Source: Schistocerca nitens
Lineage: Eukaryota; Arthropoda; Insecta; Orthoptera; Acrididae
Direction: 5' to 3'
NCBI RefSeq assembly: GCF_023898315.1
Contig: NC_064614.1
Location: 69,762,501-69,826,500 of the forward strand
DNA: 64,000 bases
Part shown: positions 34,991-46,945 of the stretch, one piece after another
How positions within the stretch are numbered: position 1 is the stretch's first letter
Layout of the letters: every line of letters begins with the position of its first letter
Position numbers and translations under genes: made by a program
The notes under the pieces: model-generated
Seen by the model: only the letters and a program-made list of their open reading frames with translations
What the model was told of the DNA's origin: nothing
Databases searched by the model: none

Positions 34991-35905
34991 GACGGATTTA
35001 TTTTCATGGATAGATAGTCAAGCAATTTTATAAGTGCATAATTCATCCCGTCCTGTGTCAAATTTAGATTCCTTCAAGAGTAATGTAGATACTTTTCCCT
35101 AATGGTTTTGAACTTGTGAATATCTCACTTACTCTCAAATCCAAATTAGTTGTTGATAACAGGTTTCATAGGTGAACAGATATACTGCGAGACCATTGTT
35201 AATATTCCCAGCTGCTTAAAGAGAGGCCTCGAAGATGAATCCCACACTTCTATTTACTTTATTTTGTGAAACGAATATCTTTTGTCTAAGTACTGAGCTA
35301 TCGCACAATATTATCCCATAAGAGATCAATGAACGAAAATGTGCTAAATATGTGTTCTGCCTCCCCGAATGTGGCCCATATTTTCAGGGTCATATCAACC
35401 AAACCTAAACGTTTAACGGCACGAATTAACGCAGTTGTGAACCAACCATTGCCCTAGTTCTGGTATCAGTATTTTCTATACTAAAATTTAAGACAGCACC
35501 AACAAACACAGATGAACCAAATAAAACATTTTGTGATCCATGTGGCTTGACGTTAACCTTAATATTATCGTTAGACTTGTAGATGGTAGATGCAGTACAT
35601 TTTCTTCTCATTGTGAACCTCAGTTGCCTGAACAATCTGTGTTCTTCCACTTATAAATTTTCATCAATATGCACACCTAAGAACATAAAAAATTCTACCC
35701 TGTTTATCATTTCTCGTTTTCTACTAGGGCCATAAGAGGTTGGATTTTTTGACTGTTAGAAATCGTATAAGCTGTTTTTTCATAGATTAAAGTTAGCACA
35801 CTTGTGCAAAACCAGTCAGTATCTTTATAAAAAAAATCGTTTACTATCTTCTGTGGAAAAAACAGCATTCCCTTTGCAGAGACATTAACTGATTTATAGT
35901 AAGAC
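34991..35905 (-). pseudogene. Jockey-like non-LTR reverse transcriptase relic, C-terminal part
   Basis: In order on the minus strand: a segment DWFCTSVLTLIYEKTAY (about 35830-35770), resembling the W...L.LN..KT.Y block after the catalytic box of jockey-type RTs; then FMFLGVHIDENL (about 35685-35650), the LGV..D thumb-region motif; and LISYGIILC (about 35330-35305) and SVLRQKIFVSQNKVNRSVGF, matching the YGI.LWG and QK..VR block. Stops follow, with an extra unmatched stretch between the LGV and YGI blocks. The catalytic YADD box is not included. Confidence 0.65.
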
Positions 35906-36419
35906 ATTTTTCTTTTTTCTTTACTTTTGACTCATTTACTTTATTATAATGAAATCACATCCGTTTCAACCCTCGAAAGTAATCTTCGTATTTCAGATGC
36001 TACAATAGAGAACAGAGAAGCTTAAGTTATGAACTTGAAACAGACGCAGTTTTTTTCCCTAAATCTTAATAAAGTCCTATTGCAATGCACATCCTTCATA
36101 CCCTTGGATAGCAATTGATGAGCAAGTGTTCATGCATAGTCAACATAATATCCGAATTAGAAAATTATGTATATGTGCAAACAAACGTACTTTTCCTTCC
36201 TAGTCTTTGTGCTAGATACGCGCGTCCTCTATAAAATAATTGTCAGTTGTAAAAGTGCTATAATATGACAATTAATACAAGAATATTACTGCCAGTTATT
36301 TATGAAATGCGAAGGTAAGTACAAGTCGTAGAAACAGTAGAATCTATTTAGAACGATGTGAGGCCTTTACAGTAAAAGAGACAGCGTAGTAAATTTTTGG
36401 TATGTTTTTTCGGTGGCCG
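35906..36419. other. No recognisable gene
   Basis: Nothing supported; may be the decayed upstream part of the non-LTR relic. Confidence 0.45.
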
Positions 36420-36660
36420 GTGGCGTTGTGCTTCTGGCTGCTAGATGTTTATGCCACTGTACAGGGGCTTAAGAGAGACGATGCGGAATGGACGACAATG
36501 GCACTTTCTTGTTGCAGATCGCTAGCACTCTCTTCCGCCTGTGAGGCGTCTGTTAGCTGAGTGGATGTTACGAAGCGCACACGCGGGCCAAATAGTGTAG
36601 TGAGATACTCTTTCACAAGGCGGCCCATGATAATCTGGAACATGTATGCTGGAAGCAGCG
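36420..36660 (-). repeat. PLE2 left inverted arm
   Basis: Reverse complement of 50655-50875 with moderate divergence; shared ATCATGGGCCGCCTTGTGA and GTGGCATAAA. Confidence 0.8.
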
Positions 36661-36989
36661 ACTAATTCAGCTAAGTAAGTCGTCGTAAATAGTAAAATAT
36701 GCATTTGCTGCAAATACATTTTGTACATCGAGGAGTTAATCCTGTTGTTAGCATTTCGTGACGTAAATTCCCAGTTTTTTAAAAATGTCTGACATTCTAG
36801 TGTTTTCGACATTGTGTAAAATTTTTAGTTGTTGGTCAGTGCTACCAATATAATTTCCTTCGCTTTGCATATGTAAACTTAGTCTTGTTTTATTGTTTGT
36901 AGATGTTATCTAAGAATCTCAAGTCAAAAGTCTGGCCGATATAGTTATTATCACAATCACGACATAGTATAAACGTGTTTAAAATTTAC
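36661..36989. other. Between PLE2 arm and RT relic
   Basis: No motif recognised; presumably the truncated 5' part of PLE2. Confidence 0.4.
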
Positions 36990-37945
36990 CTATTAAGATT
37001 TTAAACATTCACGAAGAAGAGCTTTTACGCAAAGATTTACAAGGTAATATAGAGCAAAAGCAGAACGGAGCTGCAATTAAAAATACGATATCTCAGGTGA
37101 AAATGGCCAGCGAAGGAGGAAAATTGAGTAGAAGACTTCATTACAGCAGTCAAAAACGGAAGGTTCCTACAATGCACATAGAAATCTCCACAAAAGAAGT
37201 TACTGATGATAACTTTTATTCAAAAAGAAAATGATGAGCTGCAAGAAGAGAAAATTCTCGCAATTATCGCGGACAAGAGAAACATTGGCGTACTTCTTTA
37301 CGACAACGACTACATTCAAAAGAACGATGATTTCTTTAGCTAGAATAATATCTTCCAAGTTAAAAAAATGCACTCGACAAACACATTGCAGAAAGAACTG
37401 AACAAGAAGATCGATAATCTGAAATTTCTGTTTGCAGGTATGGATGAAAGGTAATTAAAGGCTACGAATGCACTTAGGGCTCTGCTGACAGCGCAAATTA
37501 AGCTACATAAAGAACAGAAATTAGTTTGGTCAGTAATTAATAATATAGATTATCCTGCAAACAATATTAATAAGGTGCTCAGAAAAAACTGAAAGCTAAG
37601 TTTATTTACGAAGAACTCAATAAGATTACAAACAGTGCACCCTTCACTCGGTAAATAAAAGATATTGAGATACAGATGGTCCCATTTTTGTTTCAATGGA
37701 CATCGAAAACCTGTGTACAAATATCCCTATCAATGAAGCCTACTTCCCTTCCATGGGAAACTGATTAGCAGGAATCTTTGTATGTATCTTTTTGAATGAG
37801 CTAGAAAATACTTTATTCAAGGTGAATCTAGAAATTGTTAACAATATAGTATACTAAAAAAATATATTGACGACTCAGATGTGCTTCGCAAAGGGCACAA
37901 AACGGAAACAGAAATTTTGGCCCAGAAAATAAGTAGTATGCATGC
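36990..37945 (+). pseudogene. Penelope-type reverse transcriptase relic, first part
   Basis: Frameshifted pieces in family order: ADKRNIGVLLYDNDYIQKND (about 37270-37330, the ADKG...V..D.DY block), a segment with AQIKLHKEQ near 37490-37515, SMDIENLCTNIPINEA (about 37693-37740, the RT block with its catalytic Asp), then FLNELENTLFK near 37790 and the YIDDSDV box at about 37867-37887, which holds the two catalytic Asp residues. The frame ends at SSMHA, where element E inserted. Confidence 0.82.
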
Positions 37946-38833
37946 TGCAAGACGTATGCTTTGCCGGCGATGTGCGAGGCATGACAGAGTCTCTGACCAG
38001 AGTGTAGTATGTCGTTAGTTGTTGCTTGTCGCGAGTCGGCGTTTGTCGGCTTTAGTAGTCTTCAGTCGGCTTTAGTAGCGAGTCGACAGTAGTCTTGTAG
38101 TCGTCGAGTAGTCTGCGTGAGTCGGCGGGAGTCGGCGCGTGTCGGCAGTGTCCGCTCTGCTCGGGACTCTGGTCAGGACTCTGCAGGATGGGTATTGTTG
38201 TAGAAGGTAAAGAAGCAGCGTTGCGCATATCTAATAATGTATGTTAATTGTCATTTAATTTGTTCCAAAAAATGACCCAGTAATAATCTTTATAATATAA
38301 AGTAACTTTTTTAAAGAAAAGCATTCATTTCAGTTTAAAGAATATTTCCTATGCATTCCTTCCAAGAATAAAAAAAAAATATATGCCAGTATTGCACGAA
38401 GCTGTGTCAAAAAATTTCTAGATAAGAGCAGATATATTTGCAGTTTTTTTTTATTGAGGTATGAATTTTTGCTTTTTTATTCAGAATACAGGGTCGAAGG
38501 GCAGCGCTGCTGTCCTCATAAAATTTACCAGGTTACTAATTTTTTTTTATTATTTCCGGATTTACGAATTGAATTTTGAGGTTACATAAAATGTGAATGC
38601 ATATTTTTGCACACATATTATAAATGCAAGATAATTTTGTTCAGAGGTTACATTAAAACCAATTTTGTTCAGAGGTTACAATATTAGAAAAATTCATTTA
38701 ATTATTAATTTTGTGGGGAGTTTACGTTTGGTTCATGGTCTACTGTCATTATTATTTTTCTGTTGGGAGGTTACGCTTGGTTCCTGGTTCATGTTTCATT
38801 ATTTCATTAATATTTTTCTGTGGGGAGGTTACA
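37946..38833 (+). repeat. 5' LTR of element E (888 bp)
   Basis: Starts TGCAAGACGTATGC and ends GGGGAGGTTACA. It has a GTCGGC-rich stretch (about 38030-38155). The 3' LTR lacks about 87 bp of this stretch. GAGGTTACA phrases recur within the last 200 bp. Confidence 0.9.
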
Positions 38834-38835
38834 CT

Positions 38836-38851
38836 TGGCGACATCCGGCCA
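38836..38851 (+). promoter_or_regulatory. Primer binding site of element E
   Basis: TGGCGACATCCGGCC starts two bases after the LTR. It begins with TGG, complementary to the CCA end of a tRNA. The tRNA species cannot be assigned by eye. Confidence 0.7.
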
Positions 38852-39061
38852 GGATCGTATTTCTTTGTGAATCTTCTGAGAAGTAGTCATATATCTGCTC
38901 TTATTTACTTAAATGTAGTTTGCATCTGGCGCAACGCATTTACTAATTTGTCGCTCTTTCTTTCACAGATCATCGGCATTTTGTTGCTCTTTGTTGTAAT
39001 TGCGTTTGTTGCATTTTGCATTGTCCTTGTTTCATTTGAGCTTAATTTTGATTAGTGAAAA
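38852..39061 (+). other. Leader of element E
   Basis: Non-coding leader before gag. It includes a pyrimidine tract ending TTTCTTTCACAG (about 38957-38968) that looks like a 3' splice site. Confidence 0.5.
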
Positions 39062-40843
39062 ATGCCGCGAAAAACTGTTAACAGTACATCGCGATGTGTA
39101 AAGAGCGAAATAACCGACTCTAATAATTTGACCGATAATATTTGCGACACTCAGTGTAATGATGACAATTCTTCATTTACAGACAATCAGTGCGTACCGA
39201 CCACTAATATTGATTTTGATCCTAGTGATGAGCAAATAAATTCAATTGTGTCGTCTGTTAATTTAACGACAATGGATGACGTGGCACGTTCTGTTACAAT
39301 GAACACTGCCCAGCTTGACACACCCGGTTTACAAAATTTACGTAATGAACAAACACATTTTTCAAAGGAAAATGAACAGTGTACTCAAAGTACGGCAGAT
39401 TTATTTGATTCCGAGGTAGTGACTAACAGTGCACATCCGATTGGCAAACCTTTTCGAGAATCACAGAATGACCAAATGGTTACACAAAACGTGACAATTG
39501 CAGGTACGCCATCAAACAGCACAGAGAATAGAGTAGGTAATATTGGGTTGGATCAAATTATGGCACTATTGCTACAACATAGTGCAAGTTTCAAACAACT
39601 TAATGAAAATTCCATACAACAGAGTGAAAGACAAGATCACAATCACAAACAACTTAGTGAAAATCTCAAACAACAACTTAATGAAAATTCCAAACAACTT
39701 AATGAAAAACAAGACAACCTTATTGAAAATTTCAAACAACTTAGTGAACAGAACAAACAGCTTAATGAAAATTTCAAACAACTTAATGAAAAACTTGACA
39801 CCCTTAATGAAAAATTAGACAACAATTCCAGACAGCTTAGCGAACAGATTACAGCCATTGCAGTACAATGTCATGATACTAAAGAACAATTACGTGTGGA
39901 AATTGAGGCTTGTGCTAGGAAAAGTAGTGAAGAAATTAGATCTGTTGCTCAAGAATTAAGGAATATGCAAACAGCTACAACAGAATCACTTAGAGACGAA
40001 ATTAGTGCAGTCGGTAAACAATGCTCTGAAAACGCAACACAGTTACGCGAGGAGTTTAAATTAATGTCAGCAGAACTTTCGTGCACACTGGATGCAAAAA
40101 TAGCCGCGAAATTCGTCCAACAGAACAGCCAAATTGACGAACGCTTTAAACACCACCTACAAAACAGTGAAACGCGTTACCGTAAATTCATACAGGAACA
40201 AAATAAAGTAAAACGACAAGTCATGGAAACAATTACCACACAGAGACAGGAAGATAAACGTAAATTGTTTACGAAAGCAAAAACATACGTAGACAACAAT
40301 ATTGCTACAGTATCGGACGAAATTAATACCATCAAACAGTTGAACACCGAATTGCGTGATGAAATTTCCGATCTTAAAACAAAAACAGATACACACACAG
40401 TAGACTTTCAGACAGTGACCGACAGACTCGAACAATTAGCACTAACACAGGATTCAGATGTCATCAAAGCTGATGTTAAAAAATTGAACAAAACCACACG
40501 TAAAATACAAAAACAAATTAATGCTTCTGACACTAAAAACGACGATCAGGTAAAAATACTGACTGAAAAATATGATGAATTGACCAGTCGTATTGACGTT
40601 ATTGAAAGTAATAATGACAGCAAATCAGACGATACTTCACTGATTTCGTTTAATCAAACACCAGAATTCCAAAATTTACAGCAGATGATCTGTGAGATAG
40701 ATTCGTCTAATAATACATTACATAGAAAATTGTCAACTTTACAGCAAGAGGTAACAGAGATGAAAAATGTTTCAGCGTTTAATACATCACAGCAGACGCC
40801 ACTTTGCGAAAATTGTCAGACTCACACAGCTAGTATAATTTAG
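39062..40843 (+). pseudogene. gag: gag of element E, N-terminal coiled-coil part
   Basis: 593 codons from ATG 39062 (MPRKTVNSTSRCVKSE). After an acidic, Ser/Thr-rich N-terminus (residues 1-165) comes a run of 7-residue units such as KQLNENF, KQLNEKL and RQLSEQI (about residues 180-260), then a long predicted coiled coil to about 570. A frameshift near 40838 ends this frame at TAG 40841. The continuing sense passes to another frame and reaches the capsid part. The plan parallels gag of A/C/D, though the primary sequence differs. Confidence 0.8.
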
Positions 40844-42084
40844 GTAATTTACAGAGAGTACGTGAGTTAGATTCCGAACAGTCACAGACAAATAGATTCT
40901 CATACAATCGTGAACCTGTTAAGACAGACAGAGACGATAATTTTGATTACTAACATTTCCTATCAGTGTAAGTATTTAAAAATGACAGAACACAGATTCA
41001 CCCATTGGATTGGATACAACAATTTAGCTTTGCTTTTCCACCGACTTGGCCTGTAACGCACAAACTTGAATTTATTTGCAATTTTTTGGAAGGCGAACCG
41101 GCAACTCGTATGAGACCAATCGCGAGGCAATGCTATTCGGTAGAAGAATTTGAGAATGCTTTTCTGTCAGCGTTTTGGTCGAAGACGACACAGTGCGAAA
41201 TTAAGGATCAACTAATTAGTTTACCGAATTATGAGAACTCAAATTTTTCCACTGTCACGCAATTTTTTGAGCACATGGTCCAACAAAACCAGTACTTAAG
41301 TGAACCATACAGTGAATCTGCACTTATTCAATTATGCATTTCTAAATTACCACGGTCATTAAGAGTGTCACTTTTAACGGGTCAGCAAAAGGAAAATATT
41401 TCGGCATTCAGAGATCTGTTACAGCTTTTGGAAGTGCAGCAATCGGATTATTCGTTTGTAAACAAAAATTTTTCATATAATAACCAAGGTCAACAAACAT
41501 ACAGTAATTTCGATCAGCCACGCAATTTCAATAGCAAAGCTAATAGACGCTTCAGGAACGACAACCACCAGAATTTTAATAACAGGCAAAATTTTAATTA
41601 TCAGTATCGTCAAAATTATCAGCAACAGGAACCACATTTTGGTAACCATAGAGGTTTTTCCCAACAACAGCAACGAAACCAACCAGTTAGCATACCTAAC
41701 CAACAATGTAATGCTCAAGGTCAACCAAGCTTTAGTGTTTCGCCGCGTACGCGTATAGCGTCAGCTCCAACAAATAGTAACACACAGCAACAAGGAAATC
41801 TGATTGTACAGAAAACACACTATTTCAATTCCTATCGCAATGCACCGTATAGAAATGACTATCGTGACAGACGTAAGAATAATGAGCACAATTTTCAGCG
41901 TACGTTTAGTAACAGTCGGTCTTATCAGCAGCGAGAACATCAGCAACGACATATTACCATGAATGAACCAGACAGTAGGTATCATCCAGAACGTAATACA
42001 TCAGGAAGACATAACAGAACAGTTCAAATAGTTGAAATGCCGCAGCATCCTCCTGAGAATAATAACACGTCAGATACAATTTGA
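40844..42084 (+). pseudogene. gag: gag of element E, capsid and nucleocapsid part
   Basis: Homologous to the capsid of A/C/D: DWIQQFSFAFPPTWPVTHKL (41005-41064), FLEGEPATRMRPIARQCYS, FENAFLSAFWSKTTQ, QNQYLSEPYSESALIQLCIS and LPRSLRVSLLTGQQKENISA. Upstream, two TAA codons at about 40957 and 40972 interrupt the link to the coiled-coil part. From about 41450 the protein is very rich in Gln, Asn, Arg, Phe and Tyr, a nucleic-acid-binding tail with no zinc knuckle. It ends at TGA 42082-42084, followed by CTG, with protease continuing in the same frame. Confidence 0.85.
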
Positions 42085-43224
42085 CTGGATACTGTACAGG
42101 TCAAATCTTCCAGCAATGCAGGCACTAATTTTGACACGCAGAATCTTGTTCACGAGAATGTTATTACTTTTGACGACATCCGAGACGCTCTTTTGCAGGA
42201 AAGACCAGTTGTTCAAAAAAACATTTCACACCCTGTCAGCGAAGTAAAAATAGGATCATCGAAATTTTCAGCAGTAATCGATTCTGGATCACCTATGTCA
42301 GTTATAAACGAAGAAACTTTCAACGAGTGTAACAAAGAGAATACCTATCCTACGTTACCATTAGGCTTAACGAAAGTAAAAGGAGCAGTATCTAGTAAAG
42401 GCTTGGATGTAAAATTACAGACACATTTATCATTTTGTATTGCAGGTCATACATTTCACTCAAATTTTTGGATTATTCCCTTATTGACGACAGACATTAT
42501 TTTAGGTACGAATTTTCTGGTACAACACGACGCAATTATTGACTTTCAAAACTCCTATTTAATGTTAAAGGATGAAAATGTACAACTGGCTTTAGAATTT
42601 CAGCACTCATCTGCGGAAGAACAAACAATTAATTGTACAGAGGTCATTTCCGCATCACGTAACATAGACTGTAATTTCACATTGTTCACAGATACGTACG
42701 TACACAATTATAATACTCCAGACGAAGCCGACTATGACGTTATACAGATGATCTCTGATAAAGATAAACAGAGCAGTGCAAATACAGACGACGAACGTAT
42801 GCAACTACGCAAAATTCTTTTACAGCAAGCTCCAGTTTTTGACAATGTTCCTGGTACTATGTCCGGTTTTATGTATGAATTTCAAGTTAAACAGCACGAC
42901 ACATTTAAAGCCAAACATCATCTCATTCCGTATATTCACAGAGAACAAGTTAAGACAGAATTGCAAGCTATGCTTGACCCAGGAATTATTGAACCGGCAG
43001 TTAGTCCGTACATAAACCCGCTCCATATTGTTAAGAAAAAGGATGGCTCACTTCGCCTCGTACTTGATTCGCGTCACATCAATGACATTATTGTTAATGA
43101 AACAGATCGCCCAGAGACACTAGAAGAACTTCTACAGAAATTTCATGGTCCTGCTATTTATTCCACATTACATTTGAAATCGGGATTTTGGCAAATTCAA
43201 CTCCATCCGAACTGCAGAAAGTAG
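42085..43224 (+). pseudogene. pol: pol of element E: protease and N-terminal RT
   Basis: In frame with gag after the TGA. Retropepsin motif SAVIDSGSPMSV lies at 42268-42303 (Asp at 42280), followed by IIPLLTTDIILGTNFL. RT begins near 42840: TELQAMLDPGIIEP, SPYINPLHIVKKKDGSLRLV, then STLHLKSGFWQI at 43162-43197. The first catalytic Asp of RT, normally in LDLKSG, is His here (CAT 43171-43173). The frame ends at TAG 43222-43224, where family members have a Tyr or Thr-type residue before TAFL. After the TAG the same frame stays open to 45462. Confidence 0.88.
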
Positions 43225-45462
43225 ACGGCTTTTCTCTGTTTTGGTGACTGTTATCAATTTTGTAAATTACCGTTCGGCTTAACAGTTTATTCAGCAGCAT
43301 TTATTCGTGGTTTGAATACAATACTTCCAACAGAACATAAAGACAGAATCACAACGTACGTAGACGACATTCTTATTGCAGAAGCTAACTGGTCGGAACA
43401 CAATCTAATTCTTGAACAACTGTTACGAACTTTTCGTGCACAAGGACTCACAGTTAATCTCAGTAAATCACACTTTGGTAAAACTTCTATAAAATTTCTT
43501 GGACATGTAATTTCAGTAGAAGGCATTACGCCTGACCCCGAAAAACTTCAAGCTTTACGTGACATTACTGTTCCTAAGACGAAGAAACAACTACGCAGTT
43601 TTTTGGGTTTAATTAACTTTTTTCGTAAATTTATTCGTTACTCTGCTTTAGACACCCCTAGATTATGTCAATTGACAGGTAAAAACACTATTTGGTCCTG
43701 GGATAGGCAAGCACATTCTGAATTTGTGAACCTGAAAGACGCCTTGTTGAATACACCACTTTTATCGCACCCAGATCTTACCAGAAATTTTTCCATTGCT
43801 ACAGACAGTTCTAACACCGCTTTAGGCGTACATATTTTTCAGGAAATTGAAGAGAATGGCTGTACTGTAATTCAAAACATAGCATTGGTGAGTCGCATTC
43901 TGTCACCTGCTGAACGCAATTATTCTGTTACAGAACTTGAAACATTATGTGTTGTTTGGGCTTTTACGAGATTTCGGCACTTTCTTTATGGAAGACATAC
44001 CACCGTTTACACAGACCGTAGAGCGATACAATTTTTACTTTTGGCTAAATTTACACACGACAGATTAAGCAGATGGAAACTTTATTTACAAGAATTTAAT
44101 TTTACAATTGTTCACATTCCCGGCACACAAAATATAGTAGCAGACGCACTATCCCGTTCTCTCAGCAACAATCAGCAAGACATCGCAACCAACTTCTGCA
44201 AAGCAAATTTCAGCGTCATGTACATTCAACAAGTTGCATTTGAAAATTTCATTTCGTCATCATTACAAGACATAGCACAAGAGCAGAGTAAAGACAACGT
44301 GTGGAAAGAAATTAAACACCTTTGGCAAGATAGGAATAATGTTACCATTAGAAACCATTACACTGTATGCAATAATATTCTGTTTCGCCGCTCTCATCCT
44401 GACAGCAACAATTGGTTATTATGTATTCCTGACGAACTTGTTAACAAATTAATCTGGTATACTCATTTAAGTTACGCACATTACGGAGCCAGAAAATGTT
44501 TTCTTATACTGAGACAGAACTGTTATTTTGCCAACATGGAGAAAGGTATTCGAAGAGTTTTAGCGTCATGTAAAATCTGCCAGAAAGCTAAATCAGACAC
44601 GACTTCACATGTTCCTCCGTTACATCCTATTGTACCGATTAAATTGAGACACATGGCCGCTGTAGACATTTTTGGTCCGATTCCCAGAACTAATAGGGGT
44701 TTTTGCTACATCTTTGTCGTTGTTGAACTCACTTCAAAATTTGTTACCTTCACTCCGTTACGCAAAGCTACTGCTAAAACTGTTTCGAAAGCATTTGTAA
44801 AACATTTTTTATTTCATGTAGGGCATGTGTTGAAAGTAATTTCCGACAATGGATCACAGTTTCGATCTGCTATATGGACACGTATGCTGCGAGCTAGAAA
44901 CATTTTTCCGATCTATATATCCAGGTACCATACTTCTTCGAACCCTTGTGAACGATTAATGAAAGAAATTGGTAAACTGTGTAGAATATACTGCCATAAA
45001 AGACATATTGACTGGGACACATACAGACTCTCATTCCAGGATGTAATTAATTCCATACCAAATGAATCTACTATGCTATCTCCGTCTGTTATATTGAAAA
45101 ATGTTGAACCACCTAACAAAATTAAAGAATTAGTAACCTTTGCTACATCTCGTCGACTGCGACACCATGAAATAATAGACATTGCGCTGGACAACATCAA
45201 ACGTGCCGCAGAGCGCCGGAGAAGACAGCAAAAACAGGTTTGTACACGCCGTGACTTTCACATTGGACAGGAGATATTAGTACGTACACACTATTTATCC
45301 AACAAAGGAAAGAGTAGATGCAGTAAATTTGAGCTTCTATACGCAGGTCCACATCGAATTCGCAGCATTCCTCATCCCAATGTAGTACACGTCGAAACTT
45401 TGAGAACCAGAAAAACCAAAGGGAACCACCACATCTCCCACATTAAACCTTTTATTGAATGA
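43225..45462 (+). pseudogene. pol: pol of element E: RT, RNase H and integrase
   Basis: Same frame as the upstream part. CKLPFGLT precedes the RT active site TYVDDILIA (Asp pair about 43363-43368), then FLGHVISVEGI and FLGLINFFRKFI. RNase H follows with ATDSSNTALGV, TELETLCVVWA and a VADALSRS end (about 44140-44163). Integrase has an H-x4-H and C-x2-C zinc site (HLSYAHYG, CKICQKAK) and the catalytic triad Asp 44665, Asp 44845 and Glu 44950 (VDIFGP, SDNGSQF, NPCERLMKE). A GPY/F-like module (FELLYAGPHRI) sits near the end. The 716 codons counted from ATG 43312 are uninterrupted, a good state for an old element. Confidence 0.9.
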
Positions 45463-45510
45463 ACATACTTTAAGATTTATCACACTGTAATGCCATTTCC
45501 TAATTTATTT

Positions 45511-45840
45511 TATGACCACTTATGCAATTATATTCACATGAACACTTACTGATGATTGTCGTATTTTGTTGGCAAGTGCCCGGCAAGGTAAGGTTAGCAG
45601 GTCGCTCTTCTTGTCATTACACATCAGACCGTGCATATTTTTCCAGATGAACTTACACATTTTATGACCACTTATGCAATTATATTTATGTGATTACTTA
45701 CTGATGGTTGTCGTATTTTTTCTTGGCAAGTGCCCGGCAAGATAAGGTTAGCAGGTCGCTCTTCTTGTCGTTACACCTCAGACTGTGCACATTTTTCCAG
45801 ATAAACTTACGTATCTTATGAATAGTTATGCAATTCTATC
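45511..45840 (+). repeat. 152-bp tandem repeat in element E
   Basis: Units 45511-45662 and 45663-45816 share TATGACCACTTATGCAATTA, GGCAAGTGCCCGGCAAG and AGCAGGTCGCTCTTCTTGTC. A third partial unit covers 45817-45840. Confidence 0.9.
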
Positions 45841-46523
45841 TAGTGTCATATTAATTTTATTAAATTCTCTCTCCATTAAAGTCTACAATTCTCGCCTCTA
45901 TTAACTACACAACATACAAGCTGAACACAAAGAAGGTCACATTTCTTGTCGATATATATATCAGAAAGTGCGTATTTTCCATTTTTCATGTATGTATGAT
46001 TGTTTTCCTGTTTAGTTTGTATGCACTATGAAATATTTAAGATATAACAAATACCAGTTGACTTTGACATTTTGCCATATGATATCTCAACATTGTGACT
46101 ATTTTACACTTTTTTTTGCTGCTACATTGTGATACCCTGTGTAAATTTTTTTTGCAAATGCGCACTGTCTATGTTTTTGACATATTACGTTTTCTGTCAT
46201 GCTATGCTGTATGCTCAATTATGTTACTATAAACCAGTTTTTATTTAGTGGGTATATGATTTAAATGCAAGACATTAATCTTTGTTCATCATTTTCAGAA
46301 AGAAATAACGTGTAAAAGAAATAAATTAAACAGAAATGGGAATTTCACCTTCGGAATGAACGAAAGAAGATGCAGTACCTCATTTCGAAGAGTAAATGGA
46401 TCAGAATTAACAAGCATTAACAAGAATATACTATACACATCGTAGAATAGCAGTCTTAACTAATTTTTTTCTTTTAGAATACGAGGCGATTGATGCAGGC
46501 TGTCAGACAGAACTACACATCTT

Positions 46524-46723
46524 GCCGGCGGAAGTGGCCGAGCGGTTCTAGGCGCTACAGTCTGGAACCGCGCGACCGCTACGATCGCAGGTTCGAATCC
46601 TGCCTCTGGCATGGATGTGTGTGATGTCCTTAGGTTAGTTAGGTTTAATTAGTTCTATGTTCTAGTGGACTCATGACCTCAGCAGTTAAGTCCCATAGTG
46701 CACAGAGCCATTTGAACCATTTG
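46524..46723 (+). mobile_element. tRNA-derived SINE, family 1, inside element E
   Basis: Head GTGGCCGAGCGGTTC (A-box region) and B box GGTTCGAATCC, body GTTAGTTAGGTTTAATTAG. Perfect 13-bp target duplication AACTACACATCTT (46511-46523 and 46724-46736). It inserted after element E. Confidence 0.95.
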
Positions 46724-46786
46724 AACTACACATCTTAGTTTTAGTGATGAAATATGCTAGAAATAAGGAATAGTTGTATAATGAAT

Positions 46787-46945
46787 AATGAAGTGACTTT
46801 TTTGCAGATGATAATGAATAGTGATGAATAATGATGAATAATATACTAATATGGATAATGAAGTTTTTTCTTTACAGGTGATGATAATAATGGAGTTATG
46901 ATGATATGGATAATGAAGTTTTTCTTTGCAGATGAGGATAATGTT
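46787..46945 (+). repeat. Three splice-acceptor-like repeats
   Basis: AATGAAG + T-rich run + GCAG/ACAG + ATGA at about 46787, 46857 and 46913, for example TTTTTCTTTGCAGATGA. They lie in a stretch of imperfect GATAATGAA repeats. Confidence 0.6.

Noticed and set aside
38711..39055. Hydrophobic 114-codon frame crossing the LTR-leader junction of E as a membrane protein
   Set aside because: It lies in LTR and leader DNA. Its hydrophobicity comes from T-rich codons, and it is not positioned like env.
46524..46600. tRNA gene (also at 5607, 8313, 29107, 31262)
   Set aside because: The heads have A and B boxes but are followed by shared SINE bodies and flanked by target duplications. They do not fold as clean tRNAs by eye.
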